Below, in pieces: positions 17,376-25,032 of a stretch of DNA of 40,529 bases. A program made the translations under genes and the position numbers. The stretch is from an uncultured Clostridium sp. Its GTDB lineage: Bacteria > Bacillota > Clostridia > Lachnospirales > Lachnospiraceae. Location: positions 1 through 40,529 of the forward strand of contig CANPMS010000018.1 in assembly GCA_947575275.1 (NCBI GenBank). Reading direction: 5' to 3'. The notes beneath the pieces are model-generated. The model was not told the origin of the DNA. It saw nothing but the letters and a program-made list of their open reading frames with translations, and made no database searches. Each line of letters opens with the position of its first letter. Within the stretch, counting starts at the first letter, position 1.

Positions 17376-17454
17376 GGAAAAAACTCCTTTCTGGATATAT
17401 AATGGGTATGCTTCCAGTGTTAAAAAGGTTCCTGACTGTAATATGTAAAATAAA

Positions 17455-17489
17455 GACCCCCTCCGCATGGTACGGAAGGGGTCTCTTTT
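17455..17489. terminator. Bidirectional terminator before repeat copy 2
   Basis: GACCCC-C-TCCG (17455-17465) pairs with CGGA-A-GGGGTC (17473-17483) with one C-A mismatch. T-rich flanks exist on both sides: TCTTTT rightward, and TTTATTTTA on the leftward strand. On the minus strand it probably ends the ferredoxin transcript. Confidence 0.75.
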
Positions 17490-17491
17490 GA

Positions 17492-17613
17492 CTTTATAGG
17501 AAATTACATCCTATAAAGCAAAACCCTCCAGGGGGTGCGCACTTCGCGCCCAGGGAAAATGGTTGATGTGACAACCACGCTCCGGCGCGAGAGTCCGGCG
17601 AGCCGGACTCTTT
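17492..17613 (+). repeat. 122-nt structured repeat, copy 2
   Basis: It has the same length and plus-strand orientation as copies 1 and 3, here antisense to both flanking genes. The second hairpin is best formed here (GGGTGCG-CACTT-CGCGCCC, 7 bp), and the terminal hairpin keeps a perfect GAGTCCGGC/GCCGGACTC stem although the loop changed to GA. It lies between the ferredoxin stop and the ferredoxin terminator. Confidence 0.92.
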
Positions 17614-17623
17614 ATTCTTATCA

Positions 17624-17794
17624 TTAGCCCTCGCTGATAGCGCTGGTTGGGCAAACACCTGCACAGCTGCCGCAGGAAATGCAAGCGTCAGCGTCAATAA
17701 TGTACTGGGTCTCGCCCTGAGAAATAGCGTTTACCGGGCATTCAGGCTCACAGGTACCACAACTAATACAAGCATCAGAAATTACATATGCCAT
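17624..17794 (-). CDS. 2[4Fe-4S] ferredoxin
   Basis: This 56-residue protein begins MAYVISDACISC and ends PTSAISEG. It has two CxxCxxCxxxCP motifs (Cys9/12/15/19 and Cys38/41/44/48), so it carries two 4Fe-4S clusters, like clostridial ferredoxins. AAGGAGG sits 8 bases before the start. It is the low-potential electron carrier of the cell. It lies just downstream of pflA and could supply the electron that the activating enzyme needs, but it also has its own likely promoter. Confidence 0.96.
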   Translation of the reverse strand: MAYVISDACISCGTCEPECPVNAISQGETQYIIDADACISCGSCAGVCPTSAISEG

Positions 17795-17836
17795 TATAAT
17801 ATCCTCCTTTATTCTATTACATTTCGTTGCGTCTTT

Positions 17837-17865
17837 ATTCTATACTATTCAAACGAAATATTCAA
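17837..17865 (-). promoter_or_regulatory. Likely promoter of the ferredoxin gene
   Basis: On the minus strand TTGAAT (complement of 17860-17865) and TAGAAT (17837-17842) have a 17-bp spacer. No terminator is visible between pflA and this promoter, so read-through from pfl is also possible. Confidence 0.45.
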
Positions 17866-17875
17866 GAGGAAAATA

Positions 17876-18646
17876 TTATGCTTTTGAACAAAAAAAGGAA
17901 CAATCGGCTCGTTGGTCACGAATTCCATTTAATACCATTTTTTTAGCGGCTATTGTTTCTTCGCGTGTCAGGGGTGGCGTATCCTCCAGGGCATACGTAA
18001 GCCCAAGATTCTTATATTTGATTTTCCCCATATCGTGGTATGGTATGATGTCGATGGCTTTTATATTGCTCAGGCTTCCAATAAAGCGTCCCAGCCTATA
18101 TAGTTCATTCTGATCATAGGTAATTCCCGGAACAACTACATGGCGAATCCACACTGGAACTGCCCGTTGGTTCAAATATTTTGCAAATGCCAAAACCGGT
18201 TCCAGTGGCCGCCGGGTCAGTTTGCGATGAGCGTCAGGGTCAATATGCTTAATGTCAAGCATCACCAGGTCGGTCATGGATATTAATCGGTCAAACTGCT
18301 CCAATATTTCAGGGTTATCTGGCTGAAAGGTTATTCCTGAGGTGTCGATACATGTATGAATTCCCCTTGCAGAAGCGGCAGTAAAAAGCTCTGTGATAAA
18401 TTCTATCTGCATTAATGGCTCTCCGCCTGTTACGGTGATTCCTCCACGGTTGTAGAAGGCACGGTTTTTCTCGTACTGCGCCATAAGCTGCTCCACAGTT
18501 ACTTCTGATCCCTGATTGAATTTCCAGGTATCTGGATTATGGCAGTACAGGCATCGCATAGGGCAACCCTGCATAAACACCACAAGACGGACTCCAGGTC
18601 CGTCTACCGTGCCAAAGCTTTCTATGGAATGGATATGTCCAATCAT
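17876..18646 (-). CDS. pflA: Pyruvate formate-lyase activating enzyme (radical SAM)
   Basis: The 256-residue protein has the radical SAM cluster motif CxxxCxxC at Cys28, Cys32 and Cys35 (GCPMRCLYCHNPDTW), the GGEPL motif, and the usual PflA length. It uses reduced 4Fe-4S and S-adenosylmethionine to create the glycyl radical on pyruvate formate-lyase. Its ATG overlaps the stop of the glycyl-radical domain gene by one base (TGATG), which implies coupled translation with its own protein substrate. Electrons may come from the ferredoxin encoded next. Confidence 0.95.
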   Translation of the reverse strand: MIGHIHSIESFGTVDGPGVRLVVFMQGCPMRCLYCHNPDTWKFNQGSEVTVEQLMAQYEKNRAFYNRGGITVTGGEPLMQIEFITELFTAASARGIHTCIDTSGITFQPDNPEILEQFDRLISMTDLVMLDIKHIDPDAHRKLTRRPLEPVLAFAKYLNQRAVPVWIRHVVVPGITYDQNELYRLGRFIGSLSNIKAIDIIPYHDMGKIKYKNLGLTYALEDTPPLTREETIAAKKMVLNGIRDQRADCSFFCSKA

Positions 18647-18891
18647 CAGATTTGGTCGTGGAACGTGCGGGATATGACCTCATCCTGTTGTTCCTTTGTC
18701 AGCTTGATAAAATTTACGGCATAGCCGGAAACGCGTACTGTAAGCTGGGGATATTTTTCCGGGTGTGCCTGTGCATCAAGCAGAGTATCCTTTGTAAATA
18801 CGTTTACATTCAGGTGATGCCCCCCCTTTTCTGCATAGCCATCCAGCAGGGAAACAAGGTTATCAATCTGAGCGTCGCTTGTGTGAGCCAT
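18646..18891 (-). CDS. Separate glycyl-radical domain of pyruvate formate-lyase (GrcA-like)
   Basis: The 81-residue protein corresponds to the C-terminal glycyl-radical domain of [40 protein letters not shown] (Gly56 being the radical residue) and [14 protein letters not shown]. It has its own strong AAAGGAGG site and starts 51 bases after the pflB stop, so it is a real gene and not a frameshift scar. E. coli YfiD/GrcA and phage T4 Y06I are stand-alone versions that repair cleaved PFL. Here the neighbouring PflB lacks this domain, so this subunit should be required for activity. That requirement is inference. Confidence 0.92.
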   Translation of the reverse strand: MAHTSDAQIDNLVSLLDGYAEKGGHHLNVNVFTKDTLLDAQAHPEKYPQLTVRVSGYAVNFIKLTKEQQDEVISRTFHDQI

Positions 18892-18942
18892 AACAAAATC
18901 CTCCTTTTCAAACTAGAATACTTCCAGGTTTCATTGTGATAT

Positions 18943-21039
18943 TTACTTCCAGTCATCTACTGCTACCATTAGGTTGGGAATAGCGCATGCCGAATCTACG
19001 CCACACTCTAAATCCACGTCGATGTCCCCCATGAATAGCTGATCCTCTTTCCCAAGAGCTCCCGGGATGATGGAAAAGGTGTTGGAGATACCATCCTGTG
19101 CATCCCTAAACGGAAGCTTGGCTACCGAGGCGAGGGAGGCGACAGCCCCACGAGTATCTCTTCGGTGCATGGGGTTTGCACCAGGTGCAAACGCCTGACC
19201 GGCTTTGCGTCCGTCTGGTGTGGAGCCGGTAGCTTTGCCATATACTACGTTAGAGGTGATGGTCAGGATTGAGGTGGTAGGGATTCCATCCCGGTAGCAA
19301 TGATTTCGCTTGATATAGTTCATAAAGGAGTGGAGGATATCCACCGCAATCTGATCTACACGATCATCATCGTTTCCGTATTTTGGGAAATCTCCTTCAA
19401 CTTCATAGTCAATCACAATTCCATTTTCATCCCGAACCGTTTTAACTTTTGCATATTTAATAGCTGAAAGAGAATCTGCCACAACGGATAATCCTGCAAT
19501 CCCGGTGGCAAACCAGCGGGTCACCTTATGGTCATGCAGCGCCATCTGAAGCCGCTCATAGCAATATTTGTCGTGCATATAGTGGATAATGTTTAAGGTG
19601 TTTACATAAACACCTGCCAGCCACTGCATCATATCGTGGTACCGTTCCATTACCTCATCATAATTCAGATATTCTGAAGTGATTGGGCGGTATTTTGGCC
19701 CTATCTGCTCTTTGCTGACTTCATCCACACCGCCGTTAATGGCATACAAAAGGCATTTCGCCAGATTTGCCCTGGCACCAAAGAATTGCATCTCCTTACC
19801 AACTCTCATGGAGGATACACAACATGCAATGGCGTAGTCGTCACCGTGAGTGACTCGCATTAAATCATCATTTTCGTACTGCACAGAGGAAGACTCGATG
19901 GAGGTTTTAGCACAAAAACGTTTAAAGTTTTCCGGAAGCTTCACAGACCAGAGTACAGTTAGATTAGGCTCCGGTGCAGTACCCAGATTCTGCAAGGTGT
20001 GCAAATAGCGGAAGGACATTTTTGTTACCATATGACGTCCGTCGATACCAACACCGCCAATGGACTCTGTTACCCAGGTTGGGTCACCAGAGAATAATGA
20101 ATTATATTCTGGAGTTCGGGCAAATTTTACCAGCCTCAGTTTCATAATGAAGTGATCCACAAACTCCTGAATCTGCTCCTCCGTGTAGCGACCTTCAGCC
20201 AAATCACGTTCCGCATAAATATCAATGAAAGTGGAGGTGCGTCCCAGGGACATGGCTGCGCCGTTCTGTTCCTTCACGGCGGCCAGGTATCCAAAATAAG
20301 TCCACTGAATTGCCTCTTTTACATCATTTGCAGGTTTAGAAATATCATACCCGTAAATATCGCCTAACTTTCGCAGCTCTTTTAATGCACGTATCTGTTC
20401 CGACAGCTCCTCGCGGTCACGGATAATATGGGAATACATAGTGCAGCGGGTGGTTGCTTTCTGATCTTCTTTGTCTGCAATTAAACGATCCACACCATAC
20501 AGAGCAATACGGCGGTAATCACCGATAATGCGTCCTCGTCCGTAGGCATCTGGAAGCCCGGTAATAATATGGCTGGAGCGGCATGCGCGCATTTCCGGGG
20601 TGTAGGCATCAAACACGCCTGCGTTGTGGGTTTTTCGATGAGTAGTAAAAAAATCCACAACTTCCGGATCTACCTCATAACCGTTATTGGAGCAGGCCTT
20701 CATAGCAACACGGATTCCGCCGTAAGGCTGAAGGGAGCGCTTGAAAGGCTTATCTGTCTGAAAGCCCACTATGGTTTCCTTGTTTTTGTCAAGGTATCCG
20801 GGACCGTGAGAGGTGATGGTAGAAATTACCTTGGTGTCCATATCCAGAACACCCCCTGCCTCACGTTCCTGCCGGCTTAAATCCATAACCTGTGCCCAGA
20901 GATCAGAAGTATTTTTTGTGGGTTCTTTGAGGAACGAGTCATCTCCATCATAGGGATTATAATTTTTTTGTATAAAATCACGCACATTAATTTCGCGTTC
21001 CCAAACGCCAGAATGAAAGCCTCTCCATTCCTGATTCAT
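18943..21039 (-). CDS. pflB: Pyruvate formate-lyase core without glycyl-radical domain
   Basis: The start at 21039 has AGGAGG 8 bases upstream and gives 698 residues ([20 protein letters not shown]). The PFL barrel is complete, including the thiyl pair Cys406-Cys407 (IACCVSSM), SVLWS-type substrate segments, and [19 protein letters not shown]. After [14 protein letters not shown] the protein diverges into a short acidic, cysteine-containing tail ([11 protein letters not shown] ... VDDWK) and stops. The usual C-terminal RVSGYAV segment is missing and is encoded by the next gene. With that partner it would convert pyruvate and CoA to acetyl-CoA and formate. Alone it cannot hold the radical. Confidence 0.93.
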   Translation of the reverse strand: MNQEWRGFHSGVWEREINVRDFIQKNYNPYDGDDSFLKEPTKNTSDLWAQVMDLSRQEREAGGVLDMDTKVISTITSHGPGYLDKNKETIVGFQTDKPFKRSLQPYGGIRVAMKACSNNGYEVDPEVVDFFTTHRKTHNAGVFDAYTPEMRACRSSHIITGLPDAYGRGRIIGDYRRIALYGVDRLIADKEDQKATTRCTMYSHIIRDREELSEQIRALKELRKLGDIYGYDISKPANDVKEAIQWTYFGYLAAVKEQNGAAMSLGRTSTFIDIYAERDLAEGRYTEEQIQEFVDHFIMKLRLVKFARTPEYNSLFSGDPTWVTESIGGVGIDGRHMVTKMSFRYLHTLQNLGTAPEPNLTVLWSVKLPENFKRFCAKTSIESSSVQYENDDLMRVTHGDDYAIACCVSSMRVGKEMQFFGARANLAKCLLYAINGGVDEVSKEQIGPKYRPITSEYLNYDEVMERYHDMMQWLAGVYVNTLNIIHYMHDKYCYERLQMALHDHKVTRWFATGIAGLSVVADSLSAIKYAKVKTVRDENGIVIDYEVEGDFPKYGNDDDRVDQIAVDILHSFMNYIKRNHCYRDGIPTTSILTITSNVVYGKATGSTPDGRKAGQAFAPGANPMHRRDTRGAVASLASVAKLPFRDAQDGISNTFSIIPGALGKEDQLFMGDIDVDLECGVDSACAIPNLMVAVDDWK

Positions 21040-21092
21040 AGCTGTTACCTCCTGTGTGAATATGAATGTTGCGATTTGCAGCATGTGGGGAC

Positions 21093-21121
21093 TTGCCAAC
21101 TGCGGAAAAAAGTATTATAGT
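21093..21121 (+). promoter_or_regulatory. Likely promoter of the DUF1858 gene
   Basis: TTGCCA (21093-21098) and TATAGT (21116-21121) have a 17-bp spacer. A minus-strand TATAAT (complement of 21114-21119) overlaps it and may serve pflB, so the two divergent promoters could interfere. Confidence 0.5.
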
Positions 21122-21155
21122 AACCTTAGTATATACAAGAAGGAGGGAAATTAAT

Positions 21156-21356
21156 ATGCAGATTAGTAAAGATATGCTGATTGGAGATCTGGTTAATAAA
21201 CATGAGTTGATTGCGCCAATGTTGATGCGTGCCGGCATGCACTGTCTGGGATGTCCGTCTGCACAGAGCGAGTCTTTAGAGGAAGCCTGCATGGTTCATG
21301 GTATTGACTGTGATACACTTGTATCAGGGATCAATGAGGTTCTTGCGGATAAATAA
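21156..21356 (+). CDS. DUF1858 small disulfide/redox protein
   Basis: AAGGAGGG is 8 bases before ATG 21156. The 66-residue protein ([20 protein letters not shown]) has the family signature GMHCLGCP with Cys30 and Cys33. DUF1858 proteins are linked to hybrid-cluster proteins and anaerobic redox stress and may form a redox disulfide. It diverges from pflB, whose radical enzyme is oxygen-sensitive, so a role in protecting or sensing the redox state is possible but unproven. A strong terminator follows. Confidence 0.88.
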   Translation: MQISKDMLIGDLVNKHELIAPMLMRAGMHCLGCPSAQSESLEEACMVHGIDCDTLVSGINEVLADK

Positions 21357-21370
21357 GGAATAAAAGACGG

Positions 21371-21415
21371 GAGGCTTTGGCATCTGTGATTGTTAACCAC
21401 AGATGCCAAAGCCTC
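21371..21415. terminator. Bidirectional 18-bp terminator
   Basis: A perfect 18-bp stem (21371-21388 with 21398-21415) encloses a 9-nt loop between the convergent DUF1858 and mecA genes. The stem reads GAGGCTTTGGCATCTGTG on its left arm. Confidence 0.88.
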
Positions 21416-21433
21416 TATTTAACTATTAAAATC

Positions 21434-22192
21434 TTATACCAGCCTGAGTTTTTGCAGTGCATGTTCGCTTACGATTACTTCATAATGCTCCTTATAGTAG
21501 GCTTCACTTGCAGCGTCTGATTTCACCTTTTCCCCATATTCTGTAAGAATATTGCAGACACGGCTGAATGCCAGAGGATCGGCATTTTCGTTAGAGAGTA
21601 CCAGAAAGTACTGGGAGGTGTCAGGTTTTTTGTAGAGAGTATTGTGCACAGTACCAAACTGGGACACTGCTTTTGCTGCATCGCTTATCTGATCCAAGCT
21701 TCCAAAACGGTAGATTCTGGTTTGAAGAACAGGGGCTTCCATAGCTGAGGAAATTGCTCCATTTTCGGACAATATCTTGTCTGTGCCAGATTGGTCTTCT
21801 GGAAGAGTGAACATATCTTTTTTCAAAAGCTCCATCAGTCTGTCGGCGCCTTCTAAAAGTTCACTGGCAATACCGCCCCAGACACCCTCGTGTTCCTCAT
21901 CGGAGAGGGGAGAAAACTTAGAAAAGCGGGTATCCAGCTCCTCTGGATCCTCTATTTTTGTGATGACCAGCATTACGCTTTCGCCTGACAACGGAATCGC
22001 TTCCACCATCAGTGGAATATCCTCTGCATCAAATCCTACTTCGTTGGAGGCCTTTTGAATCATCTCACGAAACAGATTGCGAGCCTTTTCGCTTCCATAA
22101 GCAAGCTCGCCCAGATTGAGATTGCGCACGCTTAAGTCAAAGCTTGTCAGCGTGCATCGTATCTGGTTTTCATTAATTCGTTCTATCTTCAT
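21434..22192 (-). CDS. mecA: Adaptor protein MecA
   Basis: The start at 22192 follows AAAGGAGTG and gives 252 residues. The N-terminus (MKIERINENQIRCTLTSFDL) is the MecA substrate-binding domain; an acidic linker and a C-terminal ClpC-binding domain follow (VLQTRIYRFGSLDQISDAAK). MecA delivers proteins to ClpCP for degradation; in B. subtilis it targets ComK and can inhibit Spo0A-dependent transcription. A Spo0A-box pair lies in the region that it shares with the divergent kinase gene. Confidence 0.92.
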   Translation of the reverse strand: MKIERINENQIRCTLTSFDLSVRNLNLGELAYGSEKARNLFREMIQKASNEVGFDAEDIPLMVEAIPLSGESVMLVITKIEDPEELDTRFSKFSPLSDEEHEGVWGGIASELLEGADRLMELLKKDMFTLPEDQSGTDKILSENGAISSAMEAPVLQTRIYRFGSLDQISDAAKAVSQFGTVHNTLYKKPDTSQYFLVLSNENADPLAFSRVCNILTEYGEKVKSDAASEAYYKEHYEVIVSEHALQKLRLV

Positions 22193-22256
22193 AGGATCAC
22201 TCCTTTCAGGGTGCTTTTTCATGGAAATGAGAAAAAAGTTCTAATTCCCTAATTTA

Positions 22257-22286
22257 ATTATAGTATATGATATAGGAAAATAGCAA
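22257..22286 (-). promoter_or_regulatory. Likely promoter of mecA
   Basis: On the minus strand TTGCTA (complement of 22281-22286) and TATAAT (22257-22262) have an 18-bp spacer. Confidence 0.5.
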
Positions 22287-22319
22287 TTCTTATGTAGAAA
22301 ATTTTAAGAAAAATTAAGT

Positions 22320-22338
22320 TTTGTCGAACTTTGTCGAG
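22320..22338 (+). promoter_or_regulatory. Tandem Spo0A boxes
   Basis: TTTGTCGAA (22320-22328) matches the 0A-box consensus TTTGTCRAA exactly, and TTTGTCGAG (22330-22338) differs at one base. They are spaced exactly 10 bp, one helical turn, as in known tandem Spo0A sites. They end 9 bp before the minus-35 of the kinase promoter, about -63 to -45 from the expected start, which fits activation. Confidence 0.65.
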
Positions 22339-22347
22339 AAAATTAAC

Positions 22348-22376
22348 TTGTAAATCCTATGTGGGCATATTAAAAT
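22348..22376 (+). promoter_or_regulatory. Promoter of the kinase/ParA-like cluster
   Basis: TTGTAA (22348-22353) and TAAAAT (22371-22376) have a 17-bp spacer. The expected start near 22383 leaves a leader of about 30 nt carrying AGGAGGTGA. Confidence 0.65.
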
Positions 22377-22413
22377 GACTTTGTAGAGATGATATGGAAA
22401 AGGAGGTGAAAGG

Positions 22414-23886
22414 ATAGGCGAAGCCACTCTGTTTGGGAAATATCAGCTGTGTCGAATACTGGGTCGCGGGCGAAGCGGAACAGTATTTCTGGCGAGGCAC
22501 AAGGATCTGGAGGAGTACCGTGCAATTAAGCAGGTAGCGAAAGCCTGCGTGGATTACAGGCAATTCCGAAGGGAAGCGCTGATACTGAAAGGACTGCGTC
22601 ATCCGGGGATACCGATTGTGTATGACCTGGAGGAGGATGAGCAGTACAGCTATCTGATTGAGGAATTTCTGGAAGGGAATTCGTTGTACGCCCTTGTTTC
22701 CGACATGGGGCATTTTTCAAAGGCAATGACAATCCGATACGGGATTCAGATTTGCCGTCTGGTGAACATCTTGCATTCGGCGAGACCAAACCCTATTTTA
22801 TATCTGGATTTACAGCCTAAAAATCTGTTGGTGTGTCATGATACAATAAAACTGATTGATTTTGATCATGCAATTCATTTGTGTGAGGCGGAACATTTGA
22901 CAATGCGTTATGGAACTGTGGGCTGCGCGGCACCGGAACAATATTCGGGAGACGTTCTGGATGAAAGGACTGACATTTATGCCATTGGTGCTGTCCTCCA
23001 TTACATGCTGACCGGACAGTATCCTGAACAGGAATCCGGGCACAGAGCGCTGCAACTGCCGGATATGGCAGAGCGCAGGTTAATGCGCATTATCCGCACT
23101 TGTCTGCAGAAGGAGAAAAAAAGACGGTTTCAGTCGGCAGAAGAATTGGGCAGAGAGCTTAAACGGCTTGAGGAACAGATACAGAAAAAAACAGAACGAA
23201 AAGGACAGGGTATTTGTGGCGGAAACCAAATATCATCTCTGACAATTGCGGTAGCGGGAAGCCGTAGGGGAGCTGGCTGCACCCACGCGGCAATCGGATT
23301 AACTGCTTATCTTTGCTGGAATGGTGTTCGTGCCGTGTATGAGGAACGGAATGAATCCGGCGCAGTGCGGCAGCTGGCTGTGTGTAGGGGAACCGATGCG
23401 AACCGCTTCGGAATCTATCAAATTGGGGGCATACCTATGTACCCGCTGTATGGTGGGAACGTAAAACTGGATAATCCGGCATATCAGGTAAGAGTGCTGG
23501 ATTACGGTACTTGCTGGCAGCAGCTTTTGCAGGAGCCGGCAGATATGTGTCTCTTAATTTGCGGGGCAAAGCCCTGGGAGAAAGAAAGTACCTATAATGC
23601 AATTCAAAGCTTCAAGAATCGCTTGGGGCTGGCAGTAATCTACAATCAATTCTGTGGGCAGCTAAAATGGAAATTGCCCAGTCCGGCAGGGGGAACGACT
23701 TGTTTCCTGATGCCGTCATATTCCAATCCATTTGTATGTACCGATGCGTCGCAGCGGTTTTACGGAGCCTTATGGGACTTATGGTTCGAAGAGGTGAAAG
23801 GAGGGATACTGCGAAGACTGTATGGAAAAATAAGGGGTTTTGTTGCCCGCGTATTTTGGAAGAGAACTGGCGAACCATGGGAGTAG
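22414..23886 (+). CDS. Ser/Thr kinase fused to a ParA-like domain lacking the P-loop lysine
   Basis: The frame is open from 22393. The Shine-Dalgarno AGGAGG (22401-22406) points, at 7-base spacing, to ATA 22414; no ATG, GTG or TTG occurs before GTG 22549, which lies inside the kinase fold. From ATA the product has 490 residues. Kinase marks: LGRGRSGTV (16-24), Lys39 in RAIKQV, YLDLQPKN (130-137) in place of HRDxKxxN, DFD (149-151) in place of DFG, and APEQYSG. Asp132, Lys136 and Asn137 are kept, so activity is possible. After a basic helix (about 235-260), residues 278-292 read AVAGSRRGAGCTHAAI, like a ParA/MinD P-loop with the lysine lost. No membrane helix or sensor domain is seen. The cluster is controlled by Spo0A-like boxes. 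Confidence 0.75.
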   Translation: MGEATLFGKYQLCRILGRGRSGTVFLARHKDLEEYRAIKQVAKACVDYRQFRREALILKGLRHPGIPIVYDLEEDEQYSYLIEEFLEGNSLYALVSDMGHFSKAMTIRYGIQICRLVNILHSARPNPILYLDLQPKNLLVCHDTIKLIDFDHAIHLCEAEHLTMRYGTVGCAAPEQYSGDVLDERTDIYAIGAVLHYMLTGQYPEQESGHRALQLPDMAERRLMRIIRTCLQKEKKRRFQSAEELGRELKRLEEQIQKKTERKGQGICGGNQISSLTIAVAGSRRGAGCTHAAIGLTAYLCWNGVRAVYEERNESGAVRQLAVCRGTDANRFGIYQIGGIPMYPLYGGNVKLDNPAYQVRVLDYGTCWQQLLQEPADMCLLICGAKPWEKESTYNAIQSFKNRLGLAVIYNQFCGQLKWKLPSPAGGTTCFLMPSYSNPFVCTDASQRFYGALWDLWFEEVKGGILRRLYGKIRGFVARVFWKRTGEPWE

Positions 23887-24452
23887 CAGGAGCCGGCAGA
23901 GCAGTGGGAACAACCCATCTGGCTATATGGACTGCCAATTATCTGGCGGGCGTAAACCGGGAGCGGGTCGCGGCGCTGGAGTGGAATCATCACGGTGATT
24001 TTGCAGCAATGGGACGGATTGCAGGAGTTTCAAACAAAGCAGATGCCACAGGACAGCAGGTTGGAAGCCTGATGTTTCGGATACTGGAAGTGGACTATTA
24101 TCAACAGGCAGATGCTTCAGTTTTTGCCCATTGCCTTAATGGGCAGTACCGGCGGGTGATTGTGGATTATGGAAGCATGGAAGAGTCAGGGCTTTACGAA
24201 TGTGCCAGGTGTGACAGGAAGGTTATTGTAGGAGCTTTCAGTGAGTGGCAGTCAGAAACGTTTTTGGAAGCTGTGGCGGTCAATGGAAAGCGTGATAAGA
24301 GCTGGCATTTTGCTGCTGCCTTTGGCAGTGAGGAGTCCAGAATAGAATGGGAAAAAAGATTTTCCATTGAATGCCTGCGGATTCCGTTTTCTGGAGATGC
24401 CTTTATGGTGACCCGTGCCGATATGGATTTTTTCAAAAAGATGACAACCTGA
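23877..24452 (+). CDS. Stand-alone ParA/TadZ-like protein with GTTH P-loop
   Basis: ATG 23877 overlaps the kinase stop by ten bases and puts the P-loop-like MGVAGAGRAVGTTH at the N-terminus of a 191-residue protein; TTG 23856 is an alternative. The motif is parallel to VAGSRRGAGCTH in the upstream protein, and both continue with a helix (AIWTANYLAGV, AIGLTAYLCWN) and an acidic strand end (ALEWNHHGDF, AVYEERNESG). The two are therefore paralogous domains. The ATP-binding lysine is absent from both. TadZ/CpaE-type proteins also carry altered P-loops and mark polar sites. Function here is unknown. Confidence 0.65.
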   Translation: MGVAGAGRAVGTTHLAIWTANYLAGVNRERVAALEWNHHGDFAAMGRIAGVSNKADATGQQVGSLMFRILEVDYYQQADASVFAHCLNGQYRRVIVDYGSMEESGLYECARCDRKVIVGAFSEWQSETFLEAVAVNGKRDKSWHFAAAFGSEESRIEWEKRFSIECLRIPFSGDAFMVTRADMDFFKKMTT

Positions 24453-24556
24453 GGAACTTAAAAGGAATGAGAAGGCAGCACATGCAGCAAAGGATTATTG
24501 TGTCACTGCAGATACCTTCTTGCGGAAACTGTGCTGCCTTCTGGATTGGAGGAAAC

Positions 24557-24841
24557 GTGAAGGGAAAAAAGCGGCTGAATGAGGAAAGTCGGAAGGCGTA
24601 TGTAGAAGGAATGAAAAAGTATCAGGAGCAGGGAGTGCATGTTCTAATTGACGGAAAGGAGGTAGACGACTCACAGTGGGATAAGATTTTTGAAGTTCGC
24701 GAGGACGGAAGTTTTTATATGGGAGACTACATTCTGGAGGATGCGCCGCAGACCGGAGAACAGCCCTCTGAACCCTGCGCGGAACACAGCGTCCGGCGAA
24801 GACTGAAGGAAATCAGGTTTGACATCGTTTACAACCGATAG
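24557..24841 (+). CDS. Conserved-looking small protein of unknown function
   Basis: GTG 24557 follows GGAGG (24548-24552) and gives a 94-residue, charged, soluble protein (start MKGKKRLNEESRKAYVEGMK). Longer starts (ATG 24467 or 24482) have poorer sites and would add a Cys-rich, unlikely leader. The middle (DGKEVDDSQWDKIFEVREDG) reads like a compact beta hairpin domain, and the C-terminus ends LKEIRFDIVYNR. I do not recognise a family. It is third in the kinase cluster and may share its Spo0A-linked promoter. About 190 bp without a gene follow it. Confidence 0.55.
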   Translation: MKGKKRLNEESRKAYVEGMKKYQEQGVHVLIDGKEVDDSQWDKIFEVREDGSFYMGDYILEDAPQTGEQPSEPCAEHSVRRRLKEIRFDIVYNR

Positions 24842-25032
24842 AGCAGCGCATTTTGCGCAGATAAGGGGCGGGGCTTCAGGAGAAAATCCCAATTCAGCCT
24901 GGGAGTGAAGCAGGGGTGGGAGAAAAATTATGAAAAATTAAGAGATAAGAGTCGACTTTTGTGGTAAGATAGATTCTATATGAGGGAATACCCATGAGAA
25001 TGATGATCAGCCATAGGGGGGAGATTCTGCCA

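Noticed and set aside
17494..17697. Minus-strand frame of 67 codons over repeat copy 2 and the ferredoxin 3' end
   Set aside because: It overlaps the ferredoxin gene in another frame and reads through the structured repeat; no ribosome site.
18892..18942. PFL split as a frameshift or sequencing error
   Set aside because: The small gene has a perfect ribosome site and start codon, and the core has its own divergent tail, so two separate genes are more likely.
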